Assembly (NCBI RefSeq): GCF_943193195.1
Contig: NZ_CALPDG010000008.1
Location: forward strand, 47,590-111,589
DNA from: Mediterraneibacter agrestimuris
GTDB lineage: Bacteria; Bacillota; Clostridia; Lachnospirales; Lachnospiraceae
Length of the DNA stretch: 64,000 nucleotides
Direction: 5' to 3'
Made by a program: the position numbers and the translations under genes
Shown here: positions 24,617-35,030 of the stretch, one piece after another
Layout: each line of letters begins with the position of its first letter
Position numbering within the stretch: the first letter of the stretch is position 1
Notes under the pieces: model-generated
The model's database searches: none
What the model was told of the DNA's origin: nothing
The model's input: only the letters and a program-made list of their open reading frames with translations

Positions 24617-25819
24617 ATGATTTCAAAGAAAATGGAAAATATGGTGGCAAATAGTTCGGCGATTCGTGCGATGTTTGAAGAAGGGAATCGTCTGGCAAAG
24701 ATTTACGGACGGGAAAATGTATTTGATTTTAGTCTGGGCAACCCAAATGTTCCAGCTCCGGGGGCGGTTAAGAAGGCAATTATGGATATGCTGGAGGAGG
24801 AAGATCCGGTAGTGCTCCATGGTTATACAAACAGCAACGCCGGATATCAGGATGTAAGACAGGCAGTAGCGGATTCTCTAAATGAGCGTTTCGGCACACA
24901 GTTCCATTATGAAAATATTACAATGACGGTGGGGGCTGCGGGCGGACTGAATGTGATTTTGAAGGCGTTGCTGAATCCGGGAGACGAAGTGATCGCATTT
25001 GCTCCTTATTTTGGAGAATACAGAAGCTATACGAATAATTATGACGGTGTTCTGGTGGAGATTTCTCCGAATACGGTTGATTTTCAGCCCAAGTTAGATG
25101 AGTTTGAGGCGAAGATTACTGCAAAGACAAAGGCTGTGATCGTGAACACACCGAACAACCCGACAGGCGTTGTATATTCTGAGGAAACGATTCGGAAAAT
25201 GGCGGCGGTCATGGAGGCAAAACAGAAAGAATTTGGAACAGACATTTATCTGATTTCTGACGAGCCATACAGAGAATTGGTGTATGATGGCGCGGAGGTT
25301 CCGTATCTGACTAAGTATTATGCGAATACAGTCATTGGATATTCTTATAGCAAATCGCTGTCCCTGCCGGGCGAGCGTATCGGATACCTGGTGATTCCGG
25401 ACGAAGCGGCAGACAGTGAGAATCTGATCAATGCGGCAAATGTTGCAACAAGAATTCTCGGATTTGTCAATGCGCCGACGCTGCAGCAGAAGATCGTGAA
25501 AGCCTGTCTGAATGAAAAGACAGACATTTCTTATTATGATAGAAACAGAGAGACATTGTATAACGGATTGAAGAAATTGGGATTCGAGTGTATTAAGCCG
25601 GAAGGGGCATTTTATCTTTTTGTGAAATCTCCGGTTGCAGATGAGAAGGCATTCTGTGCGGCAGCTAAGAAATATAACCTGCTGATCGTACCGGGGAGTT
25701 CATTTGCGTGTCCGGGATATGTCAGACTGGCATACTGTGTATCCTATGATACAGTTGTGAACTCTCTTCCGAAGTTTGCGGAACTTGCAGGCGAATATCC
25801 GGAACTGCAGAAGTGTTAG
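24617..25819 (+). CDS. PLP-dependent class I aminotransferase
   Basis: The 400-aa fold-type I aminotransferase starts MISKKMENMVANSSAIRAMF; the longer upstream frame overlaps the DUF2156 gene and is not conserved-looking. Seen are the FSLGNPNVPAP substrate segment, NTPNNPTG, the YLISDEPYREL PLP-binding Asp and Tyr, and YSYSKSLSLPGERIGY, where the second Lys (SKS/L region) forms the Schiff base. The specificity (aspartate, aromatic or alanine) cannot be set. It precedes a HisC-like gene. Confidence 0.85.
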   Translation: MISKKMENMVANSSAIRAMFEEGNRLAKIYGRENVFDFSLGNPNVPAPGAVKKAIMDMLEEEDPVVLHGYTNSNAGYQDVRQAVADSLNERFGTQFHYENITMTVGAAGGLNVILKALLNPGDEVIAFAPYFGEYRSYTNNYDGVLVEISPNTVDFQPKLDEFEAKITAKTKAVIVNTPNNPTGVVYSEETIRKMAAVMEAKQKEFGTDIYLISDEPYRELVYDGAEVPYLTKYYANTVIGYSYSKSLSLPGERIGYLVIPDEAADSENLINAANVATRILGFVNAPTLQQKIVKACLNEKTDISYYDRNRETLYNGLKKLGFECIKPEGAFYLFVKSPVADEKAFCAAAKKYNLLIVPGSSFACPGYVRLAYCVSYDTVVNSLPKFAELAGEYPELQKC

Positions 25820-25882
25820 ATTTATAAAATGCACAATAGAGAGTCATATGACGCAGTTATCGAAAGAGAGGAAATGACAGAG

Positions 25883-26944
25883 ATGGAATTGAATCAGAAA
25901 CTTATGAAATATATCCGTACTGTGGAACCCTATGTGCCGGGAGAACAGCCGCAGACAAAAGTGATCAAGTTAAATACAAATGAGAATCCGTATCCTCCCG
26001 CACCTGGTGTAAAACAGGCGATGAAAGAAGTGGATACAGATAAACTGCGTCTTTATCCGGATCCGGCGGCAGAAACATTGGTAAGTGTGTTGGCAGAAGC
26101 GCATCAGGTAGGAAAGGATCAGATTTTCGTAGGTGTAGGTTCCGATGATGTACTGGCAATGTGTTTTCTGACTTTTTTTAATTCGGATAAACAAATTTTG
26201 TTTCCGGATATTACCTATTCCTTCTATAAAGTGTGGGCAGAGTTATACCGGATTCCTTATGAATGTCCCAAGCTGGATTCTGATTTTCGGATTGTAAAGG
26301 AGGATTATGATCGGGAAAACGGAGGAATTATCTTCCCGAATCCAAATGCGCCGACGGCAATCTATGAAGACGTGTCTTTTGTAGAAGAAATTCTGGCGCA
26401 TAACCGTGACGTCATTGTCATTGTAGATGAGGCATACATCGATTTTGCGGGAAAATCTGCTGTAGAATTGATAGATAGATATGACAATCTGATCGTGGTG
26501 CAGACCTTTTCCAAATCCCGTTCTATGGCGGGCATGCGTATTGGTTATGCAATCAGTAACCCGGCGTTGATCCGGTATTTAAATGATGTGAAGTATTCCT
26601 TTAACTCTTATACGATCAATCAGCTTTCCTTGGTATGCGGTGTGGCTGCAGTGAAAGACAGGGCATATTTTGAGGAAACAACATCGCATATTATCGAGAC
26701 AAGAGAGTGGGCGAAGCAAAAGCTTGCACAGCTTGGATTTGAATTTCCTGATGCAAAAGCAAACTTTATTTTTGCAAAGCATCCGAAATATGATGCAGGG
26801 GAATTGTTTGAAGCCTTGAAGAAAGAACAGATATATGTGAGACACTGGAACAGCGAGCGTATTTCACAGTATCTTCGGATTACGGTAGGAACAAGGGAAG
26901 AGATGGAAAAACTGTTTACAGTGTTGGAAAAGATTTGCAGCTAA
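25883..26944 (+). CDS. hisC: Histidinol-phosphate aminotransferase-like enzyme (HisC family)
   Basis: HisC makes L-histidinol phosphate from imidazole acetol phosphate and glutamate. The 353-aa product shows IKLNTNENPYPPAPGV, LRLYPDPAAETLV, GVGSDDVL, FPNPNAPT, VDEAYIDFAG and the active Lys in VQTFSKSRSMAGMRIGYA, all family features. ATG 25883 has GAGAGGA about ten bases upstream; ATG 25874 and 25829 are in-frame alternatives. It stands apart from other his genes, so a role on another amino acid is possible. Confidence 0.82.
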   Translation: MELNQKLMKYIRTVEPYVPGEQPQTKVIKLNTNENPYPPAPGVKQAMKEVDTDKLRLYPDPAAETLVSVLAEAHQVGKDQIFVGVGSDDVLAMCFLTFFNSDKQILFPDITYSFYKVWAELYRIPYECPKLDSDFRIVKEDYDRENGGIIFPNPNAPTAIYEDVSFVEEILAHNRDVIVIVDEAYIDFAGKSAVELIDRYDNLIVVQTFSKSRSMAGMRIGYAISNPALIRYLNDVKYSFNSYTINQLSLVCGVAAVKDRAYFEETTSHIIETREWAKQKLAQLGFEFPDAKANFIFAKHPKYDAGELFEALKKEQIYVRHWNSERISQYLRITVGTREEMEKLFTVLEKICS

Positions 26945-26985
26945 TGATTACATATTTAAAATGAAACAAGGAGAAACTAAAATTT

Positions 26986-27492
26986 ATGAGTGAAGCATTA
27001 ATTTCATTTTTTGCGGAAAATCTGGGAGGTAAAGTTGGACCTGAGATGATCGTGTTTATCATTTCAATGTTTCCGATCCTGGAGCTTCGAGGCGGACTTT
27101 TGGCAGCCGGACCGGCATGGTTTAATCTGCCGCAGCTTCAGGCAACGGTTATCTGTATTATCGGAAACCTGCTCCCAATTCCATTTATCCTGTTGCTGAT
27201 CACAAAGATTTTTGACTGGATGAAGGGGACGAAAAAATTAAGACCGATTGTCGAAAAACTGGAGAAGAAAGCATACAGTAAAAGCGCTAATATTGAAAAG
27301 TACGAGTTTTGGGGACTGGTACTTTTTGTAGGGATTCCGCTTCCGGGAACAGGCGCATGGACAGGTTCACTAATTGCGGCGCTGCTGGGAATCCGTTTCC
27401 GCAAATCTTTCCCGGCGGTTATCATCGGTGTGTTCCTGGCGGCATTTTTGATGAATGTGCTGTCTTACGGAGTACTGGGAGCAATTTTTTAA
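26986..27492 (+). CDS. Small multidrug export family membrane protein (COG2426-like)
   Basis: The 168-aa protein has four or five helices with the family motifs FPILELRGGL (about 28-37), GNLLPIPFILL and FVGIPLPGTGAWTGSLIAALLG (given here in part). Despite the family name, transport has not been shown widely. The re-entrant PxPGTGAW motif suggests a DedA-like transporter fold. The MITE-like element inserted three bases after its stop codon. Confidence 0.8.
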   Translation: MSEALISFFAENLGGKVGPEMIVFIISMFPILELRGGLLAAGPAWFNLPQLQATVICIIGNLLPIPFILLLITKIFDWMKGTKKLRPIVEKLEKKAYSKSANIEKYEFWGLVLFVGIPLPGTGAWTGSLIAALLGIRFRKSFPAVIIGVFLAAFLMNVLSYGVLGAIF

Positions 27493-27494
27493 GC

Positions 27495-27639
27495 GTTACT
27501 GTTCACACCCTATGGGTGCTCCAGTAACAGTATCCAGCCCATTTTAAATCGCCTTCGGCGAGGGGCTGGATATATTGCTGTCATCACTTCATTGGCGGAC
27601 ACCTTGCAGCACAGTGCAAGGTGCCGTGTAAACAGTAAC
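27495..27639 (-). mobile_element. MITE-like element, copy C (145 bp)
   Basis: The element has terminal inverted repeats GTTACTGTTCACAC and GTGTAAACAGTAAC, and is flanked by exact nine-base direct repeats TTTTTAAGC (27486-27494, 27640-27648), as expected for a target-site duplication. Just right of it GTTACTGTTTAC recurs, suggesting an older end. The orientation is opposite to copy B. The inner CGCCTTCGGCG hairpin is kept. Confidence 0.8.
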
Positions 27640-27675
27640 TTTTTAAGCGTTACTGTTTACAGAGATTAAAATCCA

Positions 27676-27704
27676 TTGACACTGTTTCAGAAAGTTCTTA
27701 TAAT
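27676..27704 (+). promoter_or_regulatory. Consensus sigma-A promoter
   Basis: Perfect TTGACA (27676-27681) and TATAAT (27699-27704) with a 17-base spacer, 85 bases upstream of the next gene. It is among the strongest promoters in the window. Confidence 0.85.
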
Positions 27705-27788
27705 AAAGGTAGTGTAAGGTTTTTGCATGAATTTTTGTACGTTGCTGTGAGCAGTAATAGTATGAGGCGGTTAGAAAGGAATAGATTT

Positions 27789-28247
27789 ATGTTGGCAAAA
27801 AACGATGAACATAAAAGAAGTATACTGTGGAGAACAACGATATCAGTGTCTTCAGTTCTGATTATTGTAATTGCAGCATTTTTCTTTATCAAGTTGTTTA
27901 CTGATAACCCGATGGAAGGAAAATGGGCATACGAGGACAGTAATCTGATAATTCAGGTAAAAAATAATGGAACGGCAGTAATTCAGTGGCCGGATGAATT
28001 TGAAGGGTCAGATTTGAGTATAGAGATGCAGTATGATGTCAATAAGGATGCAAAGATATTTACATTGCATAAGGACGAAGCGGCAGTCAAAGCTGCGGTT
28101 GAAAAATCGGGAGGAGTTGTAGCTGACGAACAAGCTGATTCTGTAATCTCATCTTTGGAAGGAAGTTATGATTATAATATCGAGCGGCGTCAGATGACGC
28201 TGACAGAGCGGGAATATGGCGAGCAGATGGTATTTATGAAGAAGTAA
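27789..28247 (+). CDS. Membrane-anchored protein, DUF5640-like
   Basis: The 152-aa product starts MLAKNDEHKRSILW with GAAAGGA upstream. One helix (about 15-38) is followed by an extracytoplasmic domain beginning DNPMEGKWAYEDSNLIIQVK, the form of lipocalin-like DUF5640 domains that start with a (N)P-x-x-G-x-W motif. The function is unknown. The gene has its own perfect promoter and a terminator, so it is a strongly expressed single-gene unit. Confidence 0.6.
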   Translation: MLAKNDEHKRSILWRTTISVSSVLIIVIAAFFFIKLFTDNPMEGKWAYEDSNLIIQVKNNGTAVIQWPDEFEGSDLSIEMQYDVNKDAKIFTLHKDEAAVKAAVEKSGGVVADEQADSVISSLEGSYDYNIERRQMTLTEREYGEQMVFMKK

Positions 28248-28253
28248 AATGAG

Positions 28254-28281
28254 ACAGGGAAGGTTTTCCCTGTTTCTTTTT
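28254..28281 (+). terminator. Rho-independent terminator
   Basis: ACAGGGAA (28254-28261) pairs with TTCCCTGT (28266-28273) around GGTT, followed by TTCTTTTT. Confidence 0.85.
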
Positions 28282-28362
28282 ACAAAATATGAATAAAAGA
28301 AATAACACAGCAGTATCAGAATCGATATAGGATAAATAATAAGAAGAAAGTGAGGGATTAGT

Positions 28363-29418
28363 ATGTTCAGAAATGAAACGAAGGAAGTGCGTATTGGGAA
28401 TGTTGTAATCGGCGGGAAGCACCCGGTAGCGATTCAGTCTATGACCAACACAAAGACAGAGGATGTGGAGGCTACTGTGGAACAGATTCTTCGTCTTGAG
28501 GCGGCAGGCTGTGAGATCGTACGGTGTACTGTTCCTACCATAGAAGCAGCAGAAGCATTGAAGGAGATAAAGAAGCGGATTCATATTCCACTGGTAGCGG
28601 ATATTCATTTTGATTATAAGATGGCAATTGCAGCTATTGAAAATGGCGCAGATAAAATCCGCATCAATCCGGGAAACATTGGCTCTAAGGAGCGGGTAAA
28701 GGCGGTAGTTGATAAAGCAAGAGAGTACAACGTGCCAATCCGGGTAGGAGTAAACAGTGGGTCTTTGGAGAAGCCGCTCTTAGAGAAGTATGGCGGCGTG
28801 ACTGCAGAAGGTATTGTGGAAAGTGCATTGGATAAGGTGAGAATGATTGAAGAGCTTGGTTATGATAAGCTGGTGGTCAGCATCAAATCTTCAGATGTTA
28901 TGATGTGTATTAAAGCTCATGAACTGTTAGCGCCGCAGTGTCCGTATCCGCTTCATGTGGGAATTACAGAATCTGGAACGGTATATTCTGGAAATATCAA
29001 ATCATCTGTCGGATTGGGGATTATGCTTCATAAAGGAATCGGTAATACAATCCGTGTATCACTAACAGGAGATCCAGTGGAGGAAATCCGAAGTGCAAAG
29101 TTGATTTTGAAAACACTGGGACTGAGAACAGGAGGGATTGAGGTGGTATCCTGTCCGACTTGCGGCAGAACGAGAATCAATTTGATCGAGCTTGCCAACC
29201 AGGTAGAGCAGATGGTACAGGAATTTCCGCTGGATATCAAAGTGGCTGTTATGGGATGTGTTGTAAATGGCCCGGGAGAAGCCAGAGAAGCAGATATAGG
29301 AATCGCCGGAGGAATCGGAGAAGGATTATTGATTAAAAAGGGTGAAATCGTAAGAAAAGTAAAGGAAGAAGAGTTGTTAGAGACACTTCGTCAGGAGTTG
29401 ATAAATTGGAACAAGTAG
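28363..29418 (+). CDS. ispG: 4-hydroxy-3-methylbut-2-en-1-yl diphosphate synthase (flavodoxin)
   Basis: IspG (GcpE) reduces MEcPP to HMBPP in the MEP isoprenoid pathway using a [4Fe-4S] cluster. The 351-aa protein has the TIM-barrel start ([17 protein letters not shown]), [21 protein letters not shown], and the cluster ligands in [12 protein letters not shown] and [20 protein letters not shown] with a conserved Glu. Length is normal for bacteria. Its 3' end overlaps polC by 13 bases, so the two are translationally linked. Confidence 0.96.
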   Translation: MFRNETKEVRIGNVVIGGKHPVAIQSMTNTKTEDVEATVEQILRLEAAGCEIVRCTVPTIEAAEALKEIKKRIHIPLVADIHFDYKMAIAAIENGADKIRINPGNIGSKERVKAVVDKAREYNVPIRVGVNSGSLEKPLLEKYGGVTAEGIVESALDKVRMIEELGYDKLVVSIKSSDVMMCIKAHELLAPQCPYPLHVGITESGTVYSGNIKSSVGLGIMLHKGIGNTIRVSLTGDPVEEIRSAKLILKTLGLRTGGIEVVSCPTCGRTRINLIELANQVEQMVQEFPLDIKVAVMGCVVNGPGEAREADIGIAGGIGEGLLIKKGEIVRKVKEEELLETLRQELINWNK

Positions 29419-32400
29419 GAACACTGAAAGCATTTTATGATGTTTTTCCCACGCTGAGAGTGGATGAGGATATGCAGATGCTGTTCGGGGATGTGGGAGT
29501 AAGGAAAGTAACCACAAATCCAGAAAGAGATTTTCTTCACATACATATTTTCAGCAGGCATGTAATTCAAAAAAGACATGTGTGGGCGATGGAGCTTAAG
29601 GTGAAAGAGCAGTTGTTTGGCACGGCAAATATTAAAATCCGTATTATAGAGCGGTATGCCCTGTCTGAGCAATACACGCCAGCAGCTTTGATGGCAGAAT
29701 ATAAAAACAGTATTGTTTTGGAATTAAAGAAGATCAGTGTGCTTGCGGCAAATATGTTTCAGCAGGCAGAGATTACCTTTGACGGACCGGTGATGTGTCT
29801 GGAGCTGACAGACACGATTGTTTCTTCAGGACGAAAAGAACAGATTGTAAATCTTTTGGAGGATATATACCAGAACCGTTTTGGAATCCAGACGGATATC
29901 CGCGTTATTTACAAGCAAAAGGAAGAAAGTAAGACAAGAGAATACGATGAACAGAGAGTACAGAGAGAGATTGACGCTATTTTTGCACGGAATAAAAAGG
30001 CTCATGAAGAAGCTGAGGTACATGTGGAAGAGGCAGCGGCAGGAAACACGGAGAAAGAACCTGCGCGTGGTATGGATAGTTCGGTGAAAAAAGAAAGTAC
30101 GAAAGAGAAGACTCCGGCTATGGGCGGCAAGAAAGGATTAAAAAAGGAGTTTAAGAAAGAGTTTGTCCGTCCGTTAAAACAGGGAGACGATCCAAATCTG
30201 ATATATGGAAGAAATTTTGATGATGAGCCAATCTGTCTCGATCAGGTTGTTACAGAGATGGGAGAGATTACTGCTCATGGTAAGATCATCAGTTTTGAAA
30301 CAAGAGAAATCCGTAACGAGAAGAGTATCATCATGTTTGCAGTTAGTGATTTTACCGATACGATCATGGTGAAAATGTTTGCAAGAAACGACCAGCTTGC
30401 GGAGCTTCTGGGAGATTTAAAAAAGGGAGCCTATGTAAAAATAAAGGGTGTTACGACCATTGATAAATATGATGGAGAACTGACGATCGGCTCTGTTACC
30501 GGCATCAAGAAAATTGGAGACTTTACTGAGAAGAGAGAGGATTTGAGTCCGTTAAAACGTGTGGAACTGCACTGTCATACAAAGATGAGTGATATGGACG
30601 GTGTATCCGAGGTACAGGATATTGTACGCCGGGCACATGACTGGGGAATGCCTGCAATTGCTATTACTGATCATGGTATCACGCAGGCATTTCCAGATGC
30701 GAATCATTACATCGAGCGTTTGGACAAGACGGATCCTTTTAAAATTATTTACGGCGTAGAGGGTTATGTAGTAGATGACTTGACGGAAATTGCAGTCGGT
30801 GCGGGAGCAGAGCATCTGGATGATACATATATCGTGTTTGACTTGGAGACAACAGGGTTCAGTTCTATCAAGGATAAGATTATCGAAATTGGCGCAGTGA
30901 AGGTAGTGAATGGAGAGATTGTGGATTCTTACAGTACCTTTGTGAACCCGGAACGTCCGATCCCATTTGAGATCACGCAGTTGACCGGAATCACAGATCA
31001 GATGGTCATGGATTATCCAACGATCGAGACGATTCTGCCGCAATTTTTGGAATTTGCAGGAAATGCGGTGATGGTTGCCCACAATGCGGGATTTGACATG
31101 GGATTCATTCAGCAGAATTGCCGGTATCAGGATCTTGATGCAGAGTTTGTCTATGTGGATACGGTAGCGCTTGCAAGAGTGCTGCTTCCTACGTTGTCTA
31201 AATATAAGCTGAACGTAGTGGCAAAGGCTTTGGGAATTTCTCTGGAGAATCATCACCGTGCAGTGGATGATGCGGGAGCAACCGCAGAGATTTTTGTTAA
31301 ATTTGTGGAAATGCTGAAAGACCAGAATATTACGACCTTAAAGGAAATGAATCAGTTTGGTGATATGAATCCGAATGCGATCCGCAAGCTGCCTACATAC
31401 CACATTATTATTTTGGCAAAAAACAATATCGGACGATATAATCTGTACCAGCTTGTTTCGGAATCCAATCTGGTTTATTTTGCGAGAAGACCAAGGATTC
31501 CGAAGAGTCTGCTAAATAAACACCGGGAGGGACTGATCATCGGAAGCGCATGTGAGGCAGGAGAGCTGTATCAGGCGGTTTTGAATCACAAGTCACCGGA
31601 GGCAATTGCCAAACTGGCGGATTTTTACGATTATTATGAGATTCAGCCTTTGGGAAATAACCAGTTTATGTTGGAAAGCGATAAATTTTCTGATATTAAT
31701 ACGGAAGAAGATTTGATGAATATTAACAGGCAGATTATTGGTCTGGGAGAAAAATTTAAAAAGCCTGTTGTTGCCACCTGCGATGTCCATTTTCTGGATC
31801 CGGGAGACGAGGTGTACCGAAGAATCATTATGGCAGGTAAAGGGTTCAGTGATGCGGATAATCAGGCGCCGCTGTATTTGCGCACGACAGAAGAAATGCT
31901 GGCGGAGTTTGAATATCTGGGGTCTGCGAAGGCGCAGGAGATCGTCATTGAGAATCCCAATAAGATAGCAGACATGATCGAGAAGATCTCTCCGGTCAAT
32001 CCGAACAAATGTCCACCGATCATTGAAAATTCGGATCAGCAGCTTCGGGATATCTGTTATAACCGTGCCCATGAGATTTACGGAGAAAATCTGCCGGAAC
32101 CAGTGCAGGCGCGGCTGGAGCGGGAGCTGACCTCTATTATTTCCAATGGATATGCGGTGATGTATATCATTGCCCAGAGATTAGTGTGGAAGTCCAATGA
32201 GGATGGATACTTAGTCGGCTCGCGTGGTTCAGTCGGTTCTTCCTTTGTAGCGACCATGGCGGGAATTACTGAAGTAAATCCACTGAGTCCTCATTATTAT
32301 TGCCGGAATTGTCATTATAACGATTTTGATTCCGAGGAAGTGCGTACATATGCAGGCTGCTGCGGTTTCGATATGCCGGATAAAAATTGTCCGGTGTGCG

Positions 32401-33944
32401 GTGAACCTTTGGTAAAAGAAGGATTTGATATTCCTTTCGAGACATTTTTAGGATTTAAAGGAGATAAAGAACCGGATATTGACTTAAACTTTTCGGGAGA
32501 TTATCAGGCGAAAGCGCATAAATATACAGAGGTACTGTTTGGAGAAGGACATACCTTCAAGGCAGGAACAATTGGAACACTGGCGGATAAAACAGCTTAT
32601 GGTTATGTGAAAAATTATTATGAAGAGAGGGGCATGCGGAAGCGCCGCTGTGAAATTGAGCGTGTCAGCATGGGATGTACCGGAATCAAACGAAGTACGG
32701 GGCAGCATCCCGGAGGGATCGTTGTATTGCCCCACGGTCATAATATCAATGAATTTACTCCGGTACAGCATCCCGCAAATGATATGACAACGGACATTAC
32801 AACGACGCATTTTGACTATCATTCTATAGATCATAATCTGTTGAAACTGGACATTCTGGGACACGATGATCCGACTATGATCCGTATGCTGGAAGAATAT
32901 ATTACATCCGATGCGCTGGAAAATGAATTTAATGAGGAAAATCCATTTGTTGCTACAAATATTCCGCTGGATGACCGAAGTGTAATATCTTTGTTCCACG
33001 ATACGAGTGCATTGGGAATTAAGCCGGAAGATATCAGCGGCTGCCCGCTGGGAAGTCTGGGGATTCCAGAGTTTGGTACGGATTTTGTTATCCAGATGGT
33101 ACAGGATGCGAATCCGCAGTCTCTGTCTGATCTGATCCGTATTTCCGGGCTATCCCATGGAACAAATGTGTGGCTGGGAAATGCACAAGAACTGATCAAA
33201 GCGGGGAAGGCAACCATTTCTACGGCAATCTGTACCCGTGACGATATTATGATTTACCTGATCAATCAGGGAGTGGAAAGCGCGTTGTCCTTTACAATCA
33301 TGGAAAGTGTCCGTAAGGGAAAAGGTTTGAAACCAGAGTGGGAAACGGCAATGCGGGAGAAAGACGTACCAGAGTGGTACATTGAATCTTGTAAGAAGAT
33401 CAGCTACATGTTCCCGAAAGCACATGCAGCGGCATATGTTATGATGGCATACCGGATCGCATACTGTAAGATCAATTATCCGCTGGCTTATTATGGAGCA
33501 TATTTCAGTATCCGTGCGGATGCCTTTTCCTATGAGCTGATGTGTCAGGGGAAGGAAAAACTGAATTTTTATATGAAGGATTATAAGCGGCGTGCTGATT
33601 CATTGACGAATAAGGAACAGGATACGCTGAAGGATATGCGCCTTGTGCAGGAAATGTATGCAAGAGGACTGGAGTTTATGCCTATTGACTTGTACAAAGC
33701 CAAAGCAAAGCAGTTTCAGATTATCGACGGGAAGCTGATGCCATCCTTTGCAAGTATTGAAGGAATGGGAGAGAAGGCTGCCGAGGCGGTAGAGATAGCA
33801 TCACAGGATGGACCGTATCTGTCGTTGGATGATTTCCGCCAGAGGACGAAGGTGAGTAAGACAGTGGTGGATCTGATGGCGGATTTGGGGATGTTTGGAG
33901 ATCTGCCGCAGAGTAACCAGTTGTCATTGTTTGATTTTGCGTAA
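29406..33944 (+). CDS. polC: DNA polymerase III alpha subunit, PolC type
   Basis: PolC is the replicative polymerase of low-GC Gram-positives. The 1512-aa protein starts at TTG inside ispG, with AGGAG seven bases upstream. After the N-terminal domains come a Lys/Glu-rich linker (about 190-260), an OB-fold (285-370), the PHP domain split around a DEDDh exonuclease (FDLETTGF at about 478; [13 protein letters not shown]), the polymerase palm with [12 protein letters not shown] (about 1022), a zinc-binding cluster ([24 protein letters not shown]) and the fingers GSRGSVGSS. Slightly longer than usual because of the linker. It ends NQLSLFDF, a plausible clamp-binding tail. Confidence 0.97.
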   Translation: MEQVGTLKAFYDVFPTLRVDEDMQMLFGDVGVRKVTTNPERDFLHIHIFSRHVIQKRHVWAMELKVKEQLFGTANIKIRIIERYALSEQYTPAALMAEYKNSIVLELKKISVLAANMFQQAEITFDGPVMCLELTDTIVSSGRKEQIVNLLEDIYQNRFGIQTDIRVIYKQKEESKTREYDEQRVQREIDAIFARNKKAHEEAEVHVEEAAAGNTEKEPARGMDSSVKKESTKEKTPAMGGKKGLKKEFKKEFVRPLKQGDDPNLIYGRNFDDEPICLDQVVTEMGEITAHGKIISFETREIRNEKSIIMFAVSDFTDTIMVKMFARNDQLAELLGDLKKGAYVKIKGVTTIDKYDGELTIGSVTGIKKIGDFTEKREDLSPLKRVELHCHTKMSDMDGVSEVQDIVRRAHDWGMPAIAITDHGITQAFPDANHYIERLDKTDPFKIIYGVEGYVVDDLTEIAVGAGAEHLDDTYIVFDLETTGFSSIKDKIIEIGAVKVVNGEIVDSYSTFVNPERPIPFEITQLTGITDQMVMDYPTIETILPQFLEFAGNAVMVAHNAGFDMGFIQQNCRYQDLDAEFVYVDTVALARVLLPTLSKYKLNVVAKALGISLENHHRAVDDAGATAEIFVKFVEMLKDQNITTLKEMNQFGDMNPNAIRKLPTYHIIILAKNNIGRYNLYQLVSESNLVYFARRPRIPKSLLNKHREGLIIGSACEAGELYQAVLNHKSPEAIAKLADFYDYYEIQPLGNNQFMLESDKFSDINTEEDLMNINRQIIGLGEKFKKPVVATCDVHFLDPGDEVYRRIIMAGKGFSDADNQAPLYLRTTEEMLAEFEYLGSAKAQEIVIENPNKIADMIEKISPVNPNKCPPIIENSDQQLRDICYNRAHEIYGENLPEPVQARLERELTSIISNGYAVMYIIAQRLVWKSNEDGYLVGSRGSVGSSFVATMAGITEVNPLSPHYYCRNCHYNDFDSEEVRTYAGCCGFDMPDKNCPVCGEPLVKEGFDIPFETFLGFKGDKEPDIDLNFSGDYQAKAHKYTEVLFGEGHTFKAGTIGTLADKTAYGYVKNYYEERGMRKRRCEIERVSMGCTGIKRSTGQHPGGIVVLPHGHNINEFTPVQHPANDMTTDITTTHFDYHSIDHNLLKLDILGHDDPTMIRMLEEYITSDALENEFNEENPFVATNIPLDDRSVISLFHDTSALGIKPEDISGCPLGSLGIPEFGTDFVIQMVQDANPQSLSDLIRISGLSHGTNVWLGNAQELIKAGKATISTAICTRDDIMIYLINQGVESALSFTIMESVRKGKGLKPEWETAMREKDVPEWYIESCKKISYMFPKAHAAAYVMMAYRIAYCKINYPLAYYGAYFSIRADAFSYELMCQGKEKLNFYMKDYKRRADSLTNKEQDTLKDMRLVQEMYARGLEFMPIDLYKAKAKQFQIIDGKLMPSFASIEGMGEKAAEAVEIASQDGPYLSLDDFRQRTKVSKTVVDLMADLGMFGDLPQSNQLSLFDFA

Positions 33945-33963
33945 CAGTATTCAGTCCATTTTA
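33941..33963 (-). repeat. Fragment of the MITE-like repeat at the polC stop
   Basis: The 23 bases match positions of copy C starting at its inner GTAACAGTAT, with two mismatches (TTCAGT for TCCAGC). The polC stop codon lies inside the match. Confidence 0.5.
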
Positions 33964-34034
33964 CATTGATTTAATTCTGGTAATATAGTACTATAAAAAC
34001 AATAAGAATACATAAACGTAGGAGGTAAGAAATT

Positions 34035-34799
34035 ATGGGTCGTTTAGATGGTAAAGTAGCAATCATCACGGGTGGCAATTCTGGGGTGGGCGCCGCAACA
34101 GCAGTATTGTTTGCCAAGGAAGGTGCAAAAGTAGTCATTACTGCACGTAGAGAAGCACCGCTTCTTGAAGTTGCCGAAAAGATTAAAGAAGTAGGCGGTG
34201 AAGTGCTGGGAGTGACTTCAGACATCTCTAAAGTAGAAGATGTAAAGAAGGTAGTTGCAGAAACACTGAAAGCATACGGAAAAATTGATATTTTGGTAAA
34301 CAATGCCGGTGTACTTGAGGAAGGTCTGAAGCCGATTGACCGCTTTACAGATGAAGATTTGGACAAGATCCTCGGGATTAACCAGAAAGGTACTATGTAC
34401 TGCATCCGTGAGGTAAGTGCTGAAATGGCAAAAACAGGATATGGCTCTATCGTGAACGTAGCTTCTATTGCCGGATTAATGGGCTGCGGCGGAGCTGCAT
34501 ATGTATCCAGTAAAGCGGCTATTGTGGGTATTACCAGACATACAGCTCTTCGATTTGCCGGAACAAATATCCGTTGTAACTCTGTTTGCCCGGGAACAAT
34601 TGTAACACCGATGGTAGCGGGAATGAATCCGGCAAATATGGATGCAGATATGTTTGGACAGATGGCAAAACATGGTGATTTGAAAGTACAGCCTTGTATG
34701 CCGGATGATGTTGCAAACATCTTATTGTTCCTTGCCAGTGATGAATCCAGAGCAATTACCGGACAGAGCATTGCGACAGATTTCGGAAGTACATTATAA
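34035..34799 (+). CDS. Short-chain dehydrogenase/reductase
   Basis: The 254-aa classical SDR has the cofactor motif TGGNSGVGAATA (13-24), TARRE after beta-2 (Arg pair, NADP-like), NNAG, catalytic Ser in NVASIAGLMG and YVSSK with Tyr and Lys, and CPGTIVTPMVAG. AGGAGG precedes the ATG. The substrate is unknown. It could be another hydroxysteroid dehydrogenase, because bile-acid enzymes of gut bacteria fall in this class, but no signature settles it. Confidence 0.85.
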   Translation: MGRLDGKVAIITGGNSGVGAATAVLFAKEGAKVVITARREAPLLEVAEKIKEVGGEVLGVTSDISKVEDVKKVVAETLKAYGKIDILVNNAGVLEEGLKPIDRFTDEDLDKILGINQKGTMYCIREVSAEMAKTGYGSIVNVASIAGLMGCGGAAYVSSKAAIVGITRHTALRFAGTNIRCNSVCPGTIVTPMVAGMNPANMDADMFGQMAKHGDLKVQPCMPDDVANILLFLASDESRAITGQSIATDFGSTL

Positions 34800-34808
34800 T
34801 ACATATTT

Positions 34809-34831
34809 GGGAGCGAAAAGCTCCCTTTTTT
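34809..34831 (+). terminator. Rho-independent terminator
   Basis: GGGAGC pairs with GCTCCC around GAAAA, followed by six T. Confidence 0.9.
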
Positions 34832-35030
34832 AAATGTTCATTAGGGCTGGCGGAAGATTTAAGAAGGAAAAATCACTGGTCAGCTGCAACAAGTGTATGC
34901 TCTTTAATCATGAATATCAAAAACAAAGATGTCTTGCCATATGGTCATTTGGACGTTTTTGGGTGTACCGGGCATGTGATAAAAAGAGAAAAGCAGGAAA
35001 ATCTGCATATGAATGGCAAGGAGACAGAAT

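Noticed and set aside
30552..31256. 234-codon ORF opposite to polC
   Set aside because: It lies fully inside the polC exonuclease/PHP coding region, has no ribosome site and low-complexity Cys/His/Arg content typical of an antisense shadow.
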